Source: an uncultured Pigmentiphaga sp. (GTDB lineage: Bacteria; Pseudomonadota; Gammaproteobacteria; Burkholderiales; Burkholderiaceae_B). From it: a stretch of DNA of 33,499 nt. Positions 1-8,042 of the stretch are shown here, in pieces. The DNA lies in contig CALAGD010000097.1 of the NCBI GenBank assembly GCA_937891425.1, forward strand, positions 1 through 33,499, in the 5' to 3' direction. Each line of letters starts with the position of its first letter. Positions within the stretch are counted from its first letter, which is position 1. The notes under the pieces are model-generated. The model did no database searches. It was not told the DNA's origin and saw nothing but the letters and a program-made list of their open reading frames with translations. The position numbers and the translations under genes were made by a program.

Positions 1-12
1 CAACGCAACACT

Positions 13-52
13 CCGTAGGAATCCCCAGCCTTAAGGCCGGGGAGGATGTCAA
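13..52 (+). mobile_element. Right-end remnant of an IS200/IS605-family transposon
   Basis: A GC hairpin (stem 23-30 with 35-42, TTAA loop 31-34, one A-C mismatch) is preceded by GTAGGAATCCCC-like sequence and followed by GAGGATGTCAA. This layout is typical of the right ends of IS200/IS605 (IS1341-type) elements, where the same sequence also forms the 3' part of the TnpB-associated omega RNA. The body of the element, if present, lies upstream of the window, so whether tnpB is intact cannot be seen. The exact transposon boundary (about 52) is inferred. It sits just beyond the 3' end of the neighbouring minus-strand flavoprotein gene, a harmless insertion point. Confidence 0.6.
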
Positions 53-140
53 TGCAGCTACATGGGCGTCAGCGCCCTCGCATCATGGCGCCCCCGCTCC
101 AACACAAGAATTGAAACACCTGTTCGTGTACTGAAACCCA

Positions 141-1394
141 CTACGCGTCCAGCGCGCGTCCGCACGCCACAGCCGACGACCATGCCCATTGAAAGTTGTA
201 GCCACCCAACCAGCCGGTCACGTCAACAACTTCCCCGATGAAGTAAAGGCCTGGCTGTCGCCGCGCCTCGAGCGTCTGCTGGTTGAGGTCGCGTGTATCG
301 ACGCCACCTTTCATCACTTCTGCCTTGCGAAAACCTGCGGTTCCCCTGGGCACGAGCTCCCAACCCGCCAACATCCGGCCAAGCTGCACCAGTGCACGGT
401 CCGCAAGTTCGCTCAGGCGCGCCTGGGGACGCAACCCCTGGTGTTCCAGCCAGACCTGCGCCAGGCGCCGGGGTACCAGATGCGCCAGCGTGGTCAGCAA
501 TTGCTGGCGAGTGGTACGTTTCGTCCCAAGCAGAGCCTGCTCGACTGCATGCTGGGGAGCAAGATTGATGACGATGGGCGAGCCATTATCCCAATAACTC
601 GAAATCTGCAGTACCCCGGGGCCCGATAAACCCCGGTGCGTGAAAAGCAGGTCTTCCATGAACTCGGCGCGTCCTACTCCCTGGCCGGTCGCAATTCGTA
701 CTTCCAGTGCTACCCCCGCCAGCGAGGAAAACGGGCGCCAGCCTTCGGCATCGAACTCGAGTGGCACGAGCGCAGGCCGTGGCTCCACCACGCCCAATCC
801 GAACTGGCGCGCAATGCGCAACCCGAAATCCGTTGCACCGAGCTGTGGAATGGCCATTCCGCCGGTGGCCACCACAAGATTCCTCGCGCGCAGGACGCCC
901 GCACTGGTGTCGAGCTCGTAGCCATCCCGTACTTGCATTTCGACGACGGCAGCGCGACGACGGCCTGAACCACATTCGACGCTTGCGGTTCGCACTCCCT
1001 TTACCGAGCACCCGACGAACCAACGCACATTGCCCTTCTCGCACTCGGTTTGCAGCATACGGATGATGCGCTCGCTGGTGTCATCACAGAAGAGCTGGCC
1101 ACGATGCTTCTCGTGCCAGGGAATGCGGTAACTGTTCACCAGCGCAATGAAATCGCGCGGCGTATAGCGCGCCAGGGCTGAGCGGCAAAAGGCAGGGTTG
1201 CGCGATAGGAAGCGCTCCGCGGCAGCCTCGCGATTGGTGAAGTTGCAACGCCCGCCGCCGGAAATGCGGATTTTCTCGCCGATCTTGCGGGCGTGATCAA
1301 CGACGGCCACACGCAGGCCGCGCTGACCCGCCACCGCAGCGCACATCATGCCGGCCGCCCCGGCCCCCAGAACGACCACATCAAATGTCTGCAT
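141..1394 (-). CDS. FAD-dependent oxidoreductase, HI0933/YhiN family
   Basis: A 417-residue flavoprotein of the HI0933-like family, often annotated as aminoacetone oxidase family or NAD(P)/FAD-dependent oxidoreductase. The N-terminal dinucleotide-binding loop is GAGAAG (residues 10-15). It is followed by the family signature SGGGRCNFTN near residues 45-54. The C-terminus carries the second FAD contact region, with FIGEVVDVTGWLGGYN near residues 387-402. Length is normal for the family. The physiological substrate is not established for most members, so no reaction is assigned. Start ATG at 1394 places the Rossmann motif at the expected distance. It is read in the same direction as the decarboxylase upstream, separated by 155 bp containing palindromes, so it may have its own promoter. 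Confidence 0.9.
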   Translation of the reverse strand: MQTFDVVVLGAGAAGMMCAAVAGQRGLRVAVVDHARKIGEKIRISGGGRCNFTNREAAAERFLSRNPAFCRSALARYTPRDFIALVNSYRIPWHEKHRGQLFCDDTSERIIRMLQTECEKGNVRWFVGCSVKGVRTASVECGSGRRRAAVVEMQVRDGYELDTSAGVLRARNLVVATGGMAIPQLGATDFGLRIARQFGLGVVEPRPALVPLEFDAEGWRPFSSLAGVALEVRIATGQGVGRAEFMEDLLFTHRGLSGPGVLQISSYWDNGSPIVINLAPQHAVEQALLGTKRTTRQQLLTTLAHLVPRRLAQVWLEHQGLRPQARLSELADRALVQLGRMLAGWELVPRGTAGFRKAEVMKGGVDTRDLNQQTLEARRQPGLYFIGEVVDVTGWLGGYNFQWAWSSAVACGRALDA

Positions 1395-1549
1395 GGCTTC
1401 GTCCCGGTCGGTTCACCATCGTTCTTGTTGCATTCATCGCCACGTTCCAGGAACGGAGCGGACGCAGCCGCAGATGACGCACGTGCGTCGCCGGCCACCG
1501 GTGCATCCGGACCCTCGGGTCCGTTCGTGCCACGCTCGTTCGTGCCAGA
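1395..1549. repeat. Palindrome, hairpin and short direct repeats between the decarboxylase and flavoprotein genes
   Basis: This gap contains a perfect 14-bp palindrome GACGCACGTGCGTC (1476-1489). It also has a 6-bp hairpin (1508-1513 with 1518-1523, CTCG loop) and an 11-nt direct repeat CGTTCGTGCCA (1522-1532 and 1537-1547) just after the decarboxylase stop. No U-run follows the hairpin on the minus strand, so it is a poor intrinsic terminator. The palindrome could be an operator for the flavoprotein gene. No gene is seen here. Confidence 0.45.
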
Positions 1550-3808
1550 CTACCCCTTGACGCAATCCACGTAGTAGCGCACCTGGCCCGTAGCGGTGCG
1601 CTCCTTCACCAGCCCGTGGATGTCGGTTTCGAAGCCGGGAAACTCCTCGTTGAAGCGCCGCGCGAACTGCAGATATTGCACGATGGTGGCGTTGAACCGC
1701 TCGCCCGGAATGAGCAGGGGAATGCCCGGCGGATACGGCGTGAGCAGGGCTGAAGTGATGCGCCCTTCTAGCTGGTCGATGTCCACCCGCTCGATGTCGC
1801 GATGTGCCATGCGCGCGAAGGCGTCGGACGGCTTCATGGCCGGCTGCATGTCGCTGAGGTACATTTCGGTGGTGAGCCGGGCAACGTCGTTCGCGCGATA
1901 GGCCTCGTGCAGACGCTGGCACAGGTCGCGCAGGCCCCACTGCTCATACTTGGGCACCGCCTTGCAGAACTCGGGCAGCACGCGCCACATCGGCTGGTTG
2001 CGGTCGTAGTCGTCCTTGAACTGCTGCAATGCGGTCAGCAGGGTGTTCCACCGGCCTTTGGTGATGCCGATGGTGAACATGATGAAGAACGAATAAAGCC
2101 CGCACTTTTCGACCACCACGCCGTGCTCGGCCAGGTAGCGGGTGACCACCGCCGCCGGAATGCCGGTCAGCGCGAAACGCCCCGACACATCGAGCCCTGG
2201 GGTGACGATCGTGGCCTTGATCGGATCGAGCATGTTGAAGCCCGGAGCCAGGTCGCCGAAGCCATGCCAGCTGTCGTTGGCCTTCAGCATCCAGTCGTCG
2301 CGCTTGCCGATGCCCTCGGCCGCGAGCTTGTCGGGACCCCACACCTTGAACCACCAGTCGTTGTGGCCAAACTCGGCGTCGACCTTGCGCATGGCTCGAC
2401 GGAACTCGAGCGACTCGAGAATGCTTTCCTCCACCAGCGCGGTACCGCCAGGGGGTTCCATCATGGCCGCCGCCACGTCACACGATGCGATGATGGCGTA
2501 CTGTGGCGACGTGGACGTGTGCATGAGGAATGCTTCATTGAAGATGTGGCGATCGAGCTTGCGCGTTTCGGATTCCTGCACCAGGATCTGCGACGCCTGC
2601 GACAGGCCCGCCAAGAGCTTGTGCGTGGAATGCGTGGCGAAGATCATCGCGTCCTTGCTGCGCGGTCGGTTGCGCCCGATCGCGTGCATGTCGGTGTAGA
2701 ACTCGTGGAATGCGGCGTGCGGCAGCCAGGCCTCGTCGAAATGCAGGGTCTCGACCGTGCTGCCCACCATCTCCTTGATCATCTCGACGTTGTACATCAC
2801 CCCGTCGTATGTGCTCTGGGTAATGGTGAGGATGCGCGGACGCTTGTTTGCCGCTTCACGTGCGAACGGGTTGGCCTCGATCTTCTTGCGGATGTTGTCG
2901 GGATGGAACTCCGACAGCGGGATGGGGCCGATGATGCCCAGGTGATTGCGCGTGGGCTGCAGGAAGACCGGGATGGCGCCGGTCATGGTGATGGCGTGCA
3001 GGATCGACTTGTGGCAGTTGCGGTCGACCACCACGACGTCGCCTGGTGCAACGCTGGCATGCCAGACGATCTTGTTCGAGGTCGAAGTCCCGTTGGTGAC
3101 GAAAAAGCAGTGATCAGCACTGAAGATGCGTGCGGCGTTGAGTTCGGCACGCGCCACCGGCCCCGAGTGATCGAGCAACTGGCCGAGTTCTTCCACCGCG
3201 TTGCATACGTCGGCGCGCAACATGTTCTCGCCAAAGAATTGGTGGAACATTTGCCCGACCGGGCTTTTCAGGAATGCCACCCCGCCCGAGTGACCGGGGC
3301 AGTGCCACGAGTACGAGCCGTCCTGCGCATACTTCACGAGCTCGCGGAAGAACGGGGGCGCCAGGCTGTCGAGATAGGCGCGCGCTTCACGGATGATGTG
3401 ACGCGCCACGAACTCCGGCGTGTCTTCGAACATGTGGATGAAGCCATGCAGCTCGCGCAGGATGTCGTTGGGAATGTGCTGCGATGTTCGGGTTTCGCCG
3501 TACAGGTAAATGGGGATCTCCGCGTTCCGAAATCGGAGCTCGCCGATGAAGGCCCGCAGGTTCTTGATCGCATTGGCCACATCTTCCGGCGAATCGACGT
3601 CGAACTCCTCGTCGTCAATTGACAGAATGAAGGCACTCGCACGACTTTGCTGTTGAGCGAACGACGTCAGGTCACCATAACTGGTGACCCCCAGTACTTC
3701 GACCCCTTCGGCTTCTATCGCGGCTGCAAGCGCACGAATGCCCAGGCCCGACGTGTTCTCCGAGCGGAAATCTTCGTCGATGATGACAATCGGGAAGCGG
3801 AATTTCAT
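1550..3808 (-). CDS. Orn/Lys/Arg decarboxylase (PLP-dependent, fold type I)
   Basis: A 752-residue decarboxylase of the CadA/SpeF/AdiA class, which removes the carboxyl group from a basic amino acid to give a polyamine or cadaverine. Residues 1-130 form the N-terminal wing (response-regulator-like) domain. The PLP domain carries PGHSGG (171-176), HFDEAW with the cofactor aspartate D358, and the Schiff-base lysine K397 in ATHSTHKLLAG. The C-terminal domain has the usual DVSGRFALTGIPAAVV region. The length is close to AdiA (about 755), but the substrate (arginine, lysine or ornithine) cannot be read from sequence alone. An AGGTGG ribosome-binding site lies 7 nt before the ATG. No amino acid/polyamine antiporter is adjacent, so a simple acid-resistance cassette is not evident. 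Confidence 0.93.
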   Translation of the reverse strand: MKFRFPIVIIDEDFRSENTSGLGIRALAAAIEAEGVEVLGVTSYGDLTSFAQQQSRASAFILSIDDEEFDVDSPEDVANAIKNLRAFIGELRFRNAEIPIYLYGETRTSQHIPNDILRELHGFIHMFEDTPEFVARHIIREARAYLDSLAPPFFRELVKYAQDGSYSWHCPGHSGGVAFLKSPVGQMFHQFFGENMLRADVCNAVEELGQLLDHSGPVARAELNAARIFSADHCFFVTNGTSTSNKIVWHASVAPGDVVVVDRNCHKSILHAITMTGAIPVFLQPTRNHLGIIGPIPLSEFHPDNIRKKIEANPFAREAANKRPRILTITQSTYDGVMYNVEMIKEMVGSTVETLHFDEAWLPHAAFHEFYTDMHAIGRNRPRSKDAMIFATHSTHKLLAGLSQASQILVQESETRKLDRHIFNEAFLMHTSTSPQYAIIASCDVAAAMMEPPGGTALVEESILESLEFRRAMRKVDAEFGHNDWWFKVWGPDKLAAEGIGKRDDWMLKANDSWHGFGDLAPGFNMLDPIKATIVTPGLDVSGRFALTGIPAAVVTRYLAEHGVVVEKCGLYSFFIMFTIGITKGRWNTLLTALQQFKDDYDRNQPMWRVLPEFCKAVPKYEQWGLRDLCQRLHEAYRANDVARLTTEMYLSDMQPAMKPSDAFARMAHRDIERVDIDQLEGRITSALLTPYPPGIPLLIPGERFNATIVQYLQFARRFNEEFPGFETDIHGLVKERTATGQVRYYVDCVKG

Positions 3809-4118
3809 AGTGCATCCACCTGAGATCAGAGTTCGTGGCGAGACCAGCAGGCTGCGATTTCACCACAACGCGTCGCCGTCCGTCGCGCACGGCAGTGTCA
3901 TGTCGCTGGCGCAACGCCAGCAACGGAAGTGTTCCAGACGAGTGTTTGCGGGCAGAACGCAACCATGGTGCCCGGCTCGCAGATCCCCTGCCATGTGATA
4001 GGTCGGAAATGGCGCATTGGACTCAGGCTGGACCCCCTGCGTTCCGGTAACGCCCGCGACCGGGCGAATGTGCCGGCCCATTGTCGCGTTCCGGACCCTC
4101 CGCTCCCACCCCATCGGC
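3809..4118. other. Intergenic region between dcd and the decarboxylase gene
   Basis: About 310 bp with no supported gene. Two perfect small hairpins are visible: 3905-3911 with 3915-3921 (GCTGGCG stem, CAA loop), and 4051-4056 with 4061-4066 (CGCCCG stem). The second lies about 55-70 nt past the dcd stop and may help end the dcd transcript, although no U-run follows it. The decarboxylase promoter should lie here on the minus strand, but I see no convincing -35/-10 pair. Confidence 0.35.
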
Positions 4119-4682
4119 TCAGGCGCGCGGCAGTGTAACGCCTCTCTGGCCCTGGTACTTGCCCTGTCGGTCGCGATACGAAACTTCGCAGACTTCGTCG
4201 CTGCCGAAGAACAGGATCTGGGCGCACCCTTCGCCAGCGTAGATCTTCGCGGGCAAAGGCGTCGTGTTCGAAAATTCGAGTGTCACATGGCCCTCCCATT
4301 CGGGCTCGAGCGGGGTCACGTTCACGATGATCCCGCAGCGGGCATAGGTGCTTTTCCCGACGCAGATGGTGAGGATGTCGCGCGGGATGCGGAAGTATTC
4401 CACCGTACGCGCCAGAGCGAAGGAGTTTGGCGGAATGATGCAGATGTCTCCGCGGAAATCGACAAACGATTTTTCGTCGAATGCCTTGGGATCGACAATG
4501 GTGGAATTGATGTTCGTGAAGATCTTGAACTCGTCGGCGCAGCGAACATCGTAACCGTAGCTGCTGGTGCCGAAACTGATGACGCTTCGGCCCTCCACCG
4601 TGCGGACCTGCCGGGGTTCGAACGGTTCGATCATGCCGGCTTCGGCGGCCTGACGAATCCAGCGGTCGCTCTTGATGCTCAT
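4119..4682 (-). CDS. dcd: dCTP deaminase
   Basis: A 187-residue trimeric dCTP deaminase that converts dCTP to dUTP plus ammonia, feeding dTMP synthesis. The sequence begins MSIKSDRWIRQ, as in other proteobacterial Dcd proteins, and carries GKSTYARCG and the following VTPLEPEWEGHVTLEF active-site and trimer-contact region. The length fits the family (about 188-193). An in-frame ATG at 4763 would add 27 residues with no family similarity, so the start at 4682 is preferred. No good Shine-Dalgarno precedes it. TATTTT (minus strand, 4701-4706) and TAAAAT (4721-4726) are candidate -10 elements. A 7-bp inverted repeat (4734-4740 with 4747-4753) lies further upstream. Confidence 0.95.
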   Translation of the reverse strand: MSIKSDRWIRQAAEAGMIEPFEPRQVRTVEGRSVISFGTSSYGYDVRCADEFKIFTNINSTIVDPKAFDEKSFVDFRGDICIIPPNSFALARTVEYFRIPRDILTICVGKSTYARCGIIVNVTPLEPEWEGHVTLEFSNTTPLPAKIYAGEGCAQILFFGSDEVCEVSYRDRQGKYQGQRGVTLPRA

Positions 4683-4787
4683 GTGTGGTTGTCTACCCTG
4701 AAAATAGGCGATAAGGCCGAATTTTAAGAAGAATGCATGGTGTATGCCATGCACAACATGCAACCCTGACCGCTGAAACTTCGACCG
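4683..4787 (-). promoter_or_regulatory. Candidate dcd promoter region with inverted repeat
   Basis: This AT-richer stretch upstream of dcd contains two minus-strand -10-like hexamers (TATTTT at 4701-4706, TAAAAT at 4721-4726). It also has the perfect inverted repeat TGCATGG/CCATGCA (4734-4740, 4747-4753). No clear -35 is seen, so the assignment rests on base composition and position. Confidence 0.3.
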
Positions 4788-5621
4788 CTAATTCCGCGAC
4801 GCCGGTGTACGCGCCACGACCAGCGCGACAACCCGGGCAGCGCCGGCGTCGTGTAGAACCTGCGCGATCGAGTGCATGGTGCTGCCGGTGGTCATGACGT
4901 CATCCACCACCGCAACCGGGAACCCCTGCACGTGCAGCCCTGCCCCGAAGTGGAGCCCGAACCGTCCGCCAGCCCGCGCGAGCCTGGCAGAGCGGGACAG
5001 CATGCGCTGGCGGCCCATTCCGTCGTCGGTAACCCGCACCACGGACGGCAGCACCCCCAGGCCGAGCCTGCGCCCCACCGCCCGGGCGATCTCTCCGGCG
5101 GGGTTGAACCCGCGCTGCCGCAACGCCGGGCGTGTGGCCGGTACCGGGATGAGACGTGTGTCGGGCAGCAGCCCGCGCGGATCGCGCGCCACCGCGTCGG
5201 CCAGCAGACCGCCCAGGGTGGCAGCCAGCCCGAAGCGCCCCGACTGCTTGACCTGCAGGATGAGCGCATCGAACGGCGGTACATAGTCGAATGCCGCGAT
5301 AGTGTAGGCGAAAGCGGGCTGCAGTGCAGAGCAATCGGGGCAGTGTGTCATTCCTGCATCGAACCGCAGCGCACAGCGCGGACACCGTACGGAAACAGCC
5401 ACCTCGCGGGCCGCTGCCGGCAATCCCGCCTCAACAGCAGGCCTGGCGTGGGAAGGTGCCTGCCCGGGGACACCATGCCGGGGCAACGGTTCGTCATTCT
5501 CCGTGATCCAACGGTAGCAGGCGTCGCACAGATTGCGGCCGCGCGCCGCGCCCGCGCAAAGGGGGCACGCAGTGGGGATGCTGTCGACACAGCGCTGCCA
5601 GAATGAAGCGATATGGTTCAA
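4788..5621 (-). CDS. comF: ComF family phosphoribosyltransferase-like protein
   Basis: A 277-residue ComF/GntX-type protein. In competent bacteria ComF acts in DNA uptake with the helicase PriA/ComFA; in many proteobacteria its role is not proven. Two CxxC pairs at residues 19/22 and 32/35 and two more at 80/83 and 94/97 make zinc-ribbon-like elements. The C-terminus holds the type I PRTase PRPP loop VVDDVMTTGST (238-248). The start is taken as TTG at 5621, with AGGTGG four nt upstream on the minus strand; it gives the N-terminal cysteine motif at the usual distance. It is transcribed divergently from the bioC-like gene, with 168 bp between. Confidence 0.85.
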   Translation of the reverse strand: MNHIASFWQRCVDSIPTACPLCAGAARGRNLCDACYRWITENDEPLPRHGVPGQAPSHARPAVEAGLPAAAREVAVSVRCPRCALRFDAGMTHCPDCSALQPAFAYTIAAFDYVPPFDALILQVKQSGRFGLAATLGGLLADAVARDPRGLLPDTRLIPVPATRPALRQRGFNPAGEIARAVGRRLGLGVLPSVVRVTDDGMGRQRMLSRSARLARAGGRFGLHFGAGLHVQGFPVAVVDDVMTTGSTMHSIAQVLHDAGAARVVALVVARTPASRN

Positions 5622-5789
5622 GCTGCCACCTGTGAAGCAGGACCAGGCCGTGCAGGCTGATGCCCGGGTACCACGTGCGGTTGTGCGCCCGGCAGCTTGC
5701 GCCGCGCGGCCCGCGGTGGCGTACCATACGGGTTACACCAGCCGTGCTTGCAGCAGATTAACGCGGCTCGCCTACCTTTTTCCGGCACC

Positions 5790-6710
5790 ATGAGTTTTCG
5801 CACACACCCGTCCCTGCCCATCGAAGCCCGCCACGTGCAGGCGCAGTTCACCCGGCGTGGCTCGCTCGACGAGGCCCAGTTCCTGTACGGCGAAATCGCG
5901 CAGCGCATGCTCGACCGGCTGGGCTACATACGCCTGCAGCCCCTGCACATTCTCGATGCAGGCTGTGGTACCGGCACCGCGCTGGCGGGCCTGCGTCACC
6001 GCTATCCGTCCGCTCGCTACACTGGCCTGGACGCCTGCGCCAGATTCATTGACTACGCACGCTCTTTGCATGAGCCGGCCCGCATGTCGAAGTGGCTACG
6101 CAGTCTGATGCCGCGCGCTACGGCTGCGGGACAGATCGAATTCCGCGTTGGCGACCTGGCACGTACTGGGCTGCCGGCCGAATCGGTCGACCTCCTCTGG
6201 TCGAACTTGGCACTGCACTGGCACGCCGCTCCGCACGAAGTGTTCGATGAATGGCACCGCATCGTGCGCGTTGACGGACTCGTCATGTTTTCCTGTTTCG
6301 GCCCCGCCAGCCTGCGCGAGCTGCGTGCCGCACTGGAGTGGGCCGGTCTGGAAACTGCCACCCTGCCTCTGGTCGACATGCACGACCTGGGCGATCTTCT
6401 GCTGGAAAGCGGCTTCACCGATCCAGTCATGGACCAGGAAACCCTCATCCTTACTTACGAAGATCCTGCCCGGCTGCTGGCAGACGTGCGCGCCCTGGGT
6501 GGCAACCCCAATCCGCATCGTCGCAAGGGTCTTGCGGGGCGCGCTTTTCGTGAACGGCTCATGAAGGGGCTCGAGGCCCAGCGCAATGCTGGGGGCGAGA
6601 TACCGCTGACCGTAGAAGTGGCTTATGGCCATGCATGGCGCGGTGCCATGCAGCGGCGGGGCAATGAGACCCGCATTTCAATCAGCGCCATCAAGCGATC
6701 CGCGCGCTGA
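5790..6710 (+). CDS. bioC: SAM-dependent methyltransferase, BioC-like
   Basis: A 306-residue class I methyltransferase resembling malonyl-ACP O-methyltransferase BioC, which methylates malonyl-ACP to start pimelate synthesis for biotin. The N-terminus has the BioC-like FTRRGSLDEAQFLYGEIAQR region, followed by SAM motif I ILDAGCGTG (54-62). The motif II/III region has LLWSNLALHWH near 140-150, like the BioC LVFSNLALQWC-type segment. ATG 5790 is chosen because an earlier in-frame ATG (5697) adds 31 residues unlike the family. No other biotin gene is in the window, so the role is inferred from sequence only. A weak TTGCGC/TACCAT promoter pair (5697-5702, 5722-5727) has a 19-bp spacer. Confidence 0.75.
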   Translation: MSFRTHPSLPIEARHVQAQFTRRGSLDEAQFLYGEIAQRMLDRLGYIRLQPLHILDAGCGTGTALAGLRHRYPSARYTGLDACARFIDYARSLHEPARMSKWLRSLMPRATAAGQIEFRVGDLARTGLPAESVDLLWSNLALHWHAAPHEVFDEWHRIVRVDGLVMFSCFGPASLRELRAALEWAGLETATLPLVDMHDLGDLLLESGFTDPVMDQETLILTYEDPARLLADVRALGGNPNPHRRKGLAGRAFRERLMKGLEAQRNAGGEIPLTVEVAYGHAWRGAMQRRGNETRISISAIKRSAR

Positions 6711-6780
6711 GCTGCACCGCGAGACGACACGGCCAGCGCGGTACGCCATGAAGCCCGCGGCACCGAGGCTCGCGACTCAC

Positions 6781-7713
6781 TCATGCGCGGATGCGGTCCT
6801 CGCCCGCATATACGGTGGCGCTGTCGCCGCGCTGAAATCCCAGCAGGATGAGCCCAGCTGCACGGGCCTGACGAACGGCCATGGCTGTGGGCGCCGAGAC
6901 CGCCACGAGAGCTCCGAAACCCGCCACGACCGCCTTCTGTACCATTTCGAAGCTGGCCCGGCTGGACACCAGGGCGAAACCGCGCATTGGCAAGCTGGCG
7001 TCCGGCAGTCCGGCTTCCGGGAAACCCGCCTGCACTGAAGCACCCGGTGCCCGCGGCATACCGCGGGCCAGATGCGGACGCCGCGGTCCATGAATCGCGC
7101 CTACCAACTTGTCGAGTGCATTGTGTCGGCCCACATCTTCACGTACGCAGGCCACTGCCCCTTCCTCCGTCGCGTAGGCAGCCGCATGGGAAGCGCCCGT
7201 GGCATCGTGCAGGACCTGGGCCGCGCGCATCTCGCGTTGCGCCCGCCGCACAGCCGCCAGCGACAAGGTGTACGTCTGGGGCAAGGACGGCATGTCGAGG
7301 CGCACCTGAGCCAATGTTTCCACGCCACACAGGCCGCAGCCTGTACGGCCGGCCATGATGCGCCGGCGCTCCCGCAACCGCATCTCGCAGGCAGTGGCGA
7401 TCTCCAGCTTGATGACAATGCCCGCTTCCTCGGGCTCGATATCGATGCCGCGAATATCGGCGACACGGCCCACGATGCCTTCCGTCAGGGCGAATCCGCG
7501 CGCGAAGTCTTCGAGATCGGTGGGGGTGGCGAGCATGGTGGCATGGCTGATGCCATTGAACTCGAGAGCTACCGGCACCTCTTCCACCAGTGCATCCGGT
7601 TCCCGCCCCTGCAGACGGCCCTCACGCACACGCTGCACGGAAAACGTCGACCAGGCCGGCAGCAGTGCTTCCCGATCGCCGGGTGGAACATCCCTGTCCG
7701 GATGGTGACTCAT
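6781..7713 (-). CDS. fdhD: Formate dehydrogenase accessory sulfurtransferase FdhD (FdsC)
   Basis: A 310-residue FdhD-type protein. FdhD carries sulfur from a cysteine desulfurase to the molybdenum cofactor, giving the sulfido ligand that formate dehydrogenase needs. The persulfide-carrying motif CGLC is at residues 126-129 in RTGCGLCGVE. Length is a little above the usual 260-280. It is the last gene of the minus-strand fds operon, 65 bp past the fdsD start. In Cupriavidus necator the homologue is fdsC and precedes fdsD (order GBACD), so gene order here is permuted. A weak ribosome-binding site precedes ATG 7713. Confidence 0.93.
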   Translation of the reverse strand: MSHHPDRDVPPGDREALLPAWSTFSVQRVREGRLQGREPDALVEEVPVALEFNGISHATMLATPTDLEDFARGFALTEGIVGRVADIRGIDIEPEEAGIVIKLEIATACEMRLRERRRIMAGRTGCGLCGVETLAQVRLDMPSLPQTYTLSLAAVRRAQREMRAAQVLHDATGASHAAAYATEEGAVACVREDVGRHNALDKLVGAIHGPRRPHLARGMPRAPGASVQAGFPEAGLPDASLPMRGFALVSSRASFEMVQKAVVAGFGALVAVSAPTAMAVRQARAAGLILLGFQRGDSATVYAGEDRIRA

Positions 7714-7778
7714 GATCGTCTCGACTGATGCGCTGACAGCGCGGACACCCGGGCACCCGTACCAACCGGCATGCAGGG

Positions 7779-8039
7779 TCAGGTGGCACGCGCCGCGGCG
7801 GGGCGCAGCTCATCCGCGTGCTGTGCCACCGCTTCGCGCACCAGCGGCATCAGGCAGATCTCGCCTTGGCAGCCGTCCGGATGCTGCTCGAGGAAATCGA
7901 GCAACGCGACCCGCATGCGCGGTTCCCAGAATCGCCGCAGGTGCTGGACGATGCCATTCACCGCTTCAGCGTGGTCGGGCATGGCCTCGAAAAAAGCCCC
8001 GATGCGATTGGCCATGCGAATCAGGTTGGCGACGTCCAT
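7779..8039 (-). CDS. fdsD: NAD-dependent formate dehydrogenase delta subunit
   Basis: An 86-residue protein matching the small FdsD subunit by position and style: an N-terminal LIRMANRIGAFFEAMPDHAEA helix, then a HLRRFWEPRMR segment typical of the family. FdsD is small and lacks metal-binding motifs. It is generally regarded as an accessory or assembly subunit of the FdsABG complex. Its ATG lies 3 nt beyond the fdsA stop, with AAGG directly before it, so translation is probably coupled to fdsA. Confidence 0.9.
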   Translation of the reverse strand: MDVANLIRMANRIGAFFEAMPDHAEAVNGIVQHLRRFWEPRMRVALLDFLEQHPDGCQGEICLMPLVREAVAQHADELRPAAARAT

Positions 8040-8042
8040 GCC

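Noticed and set aside
110..120. ATTGAAAC, as at the end of some type I CRISPR repeats
   Set aside because: Single occurrence, no second copy or spacer-like periodicity.
1802..3622. 606-codon open frame on the plus strand opposite the decarboxylase gene
   Set aside because: It is exactly antisense to a clearly conserved enzyme, has no recognisable motifs, and is expected from high-GC third-position bias.
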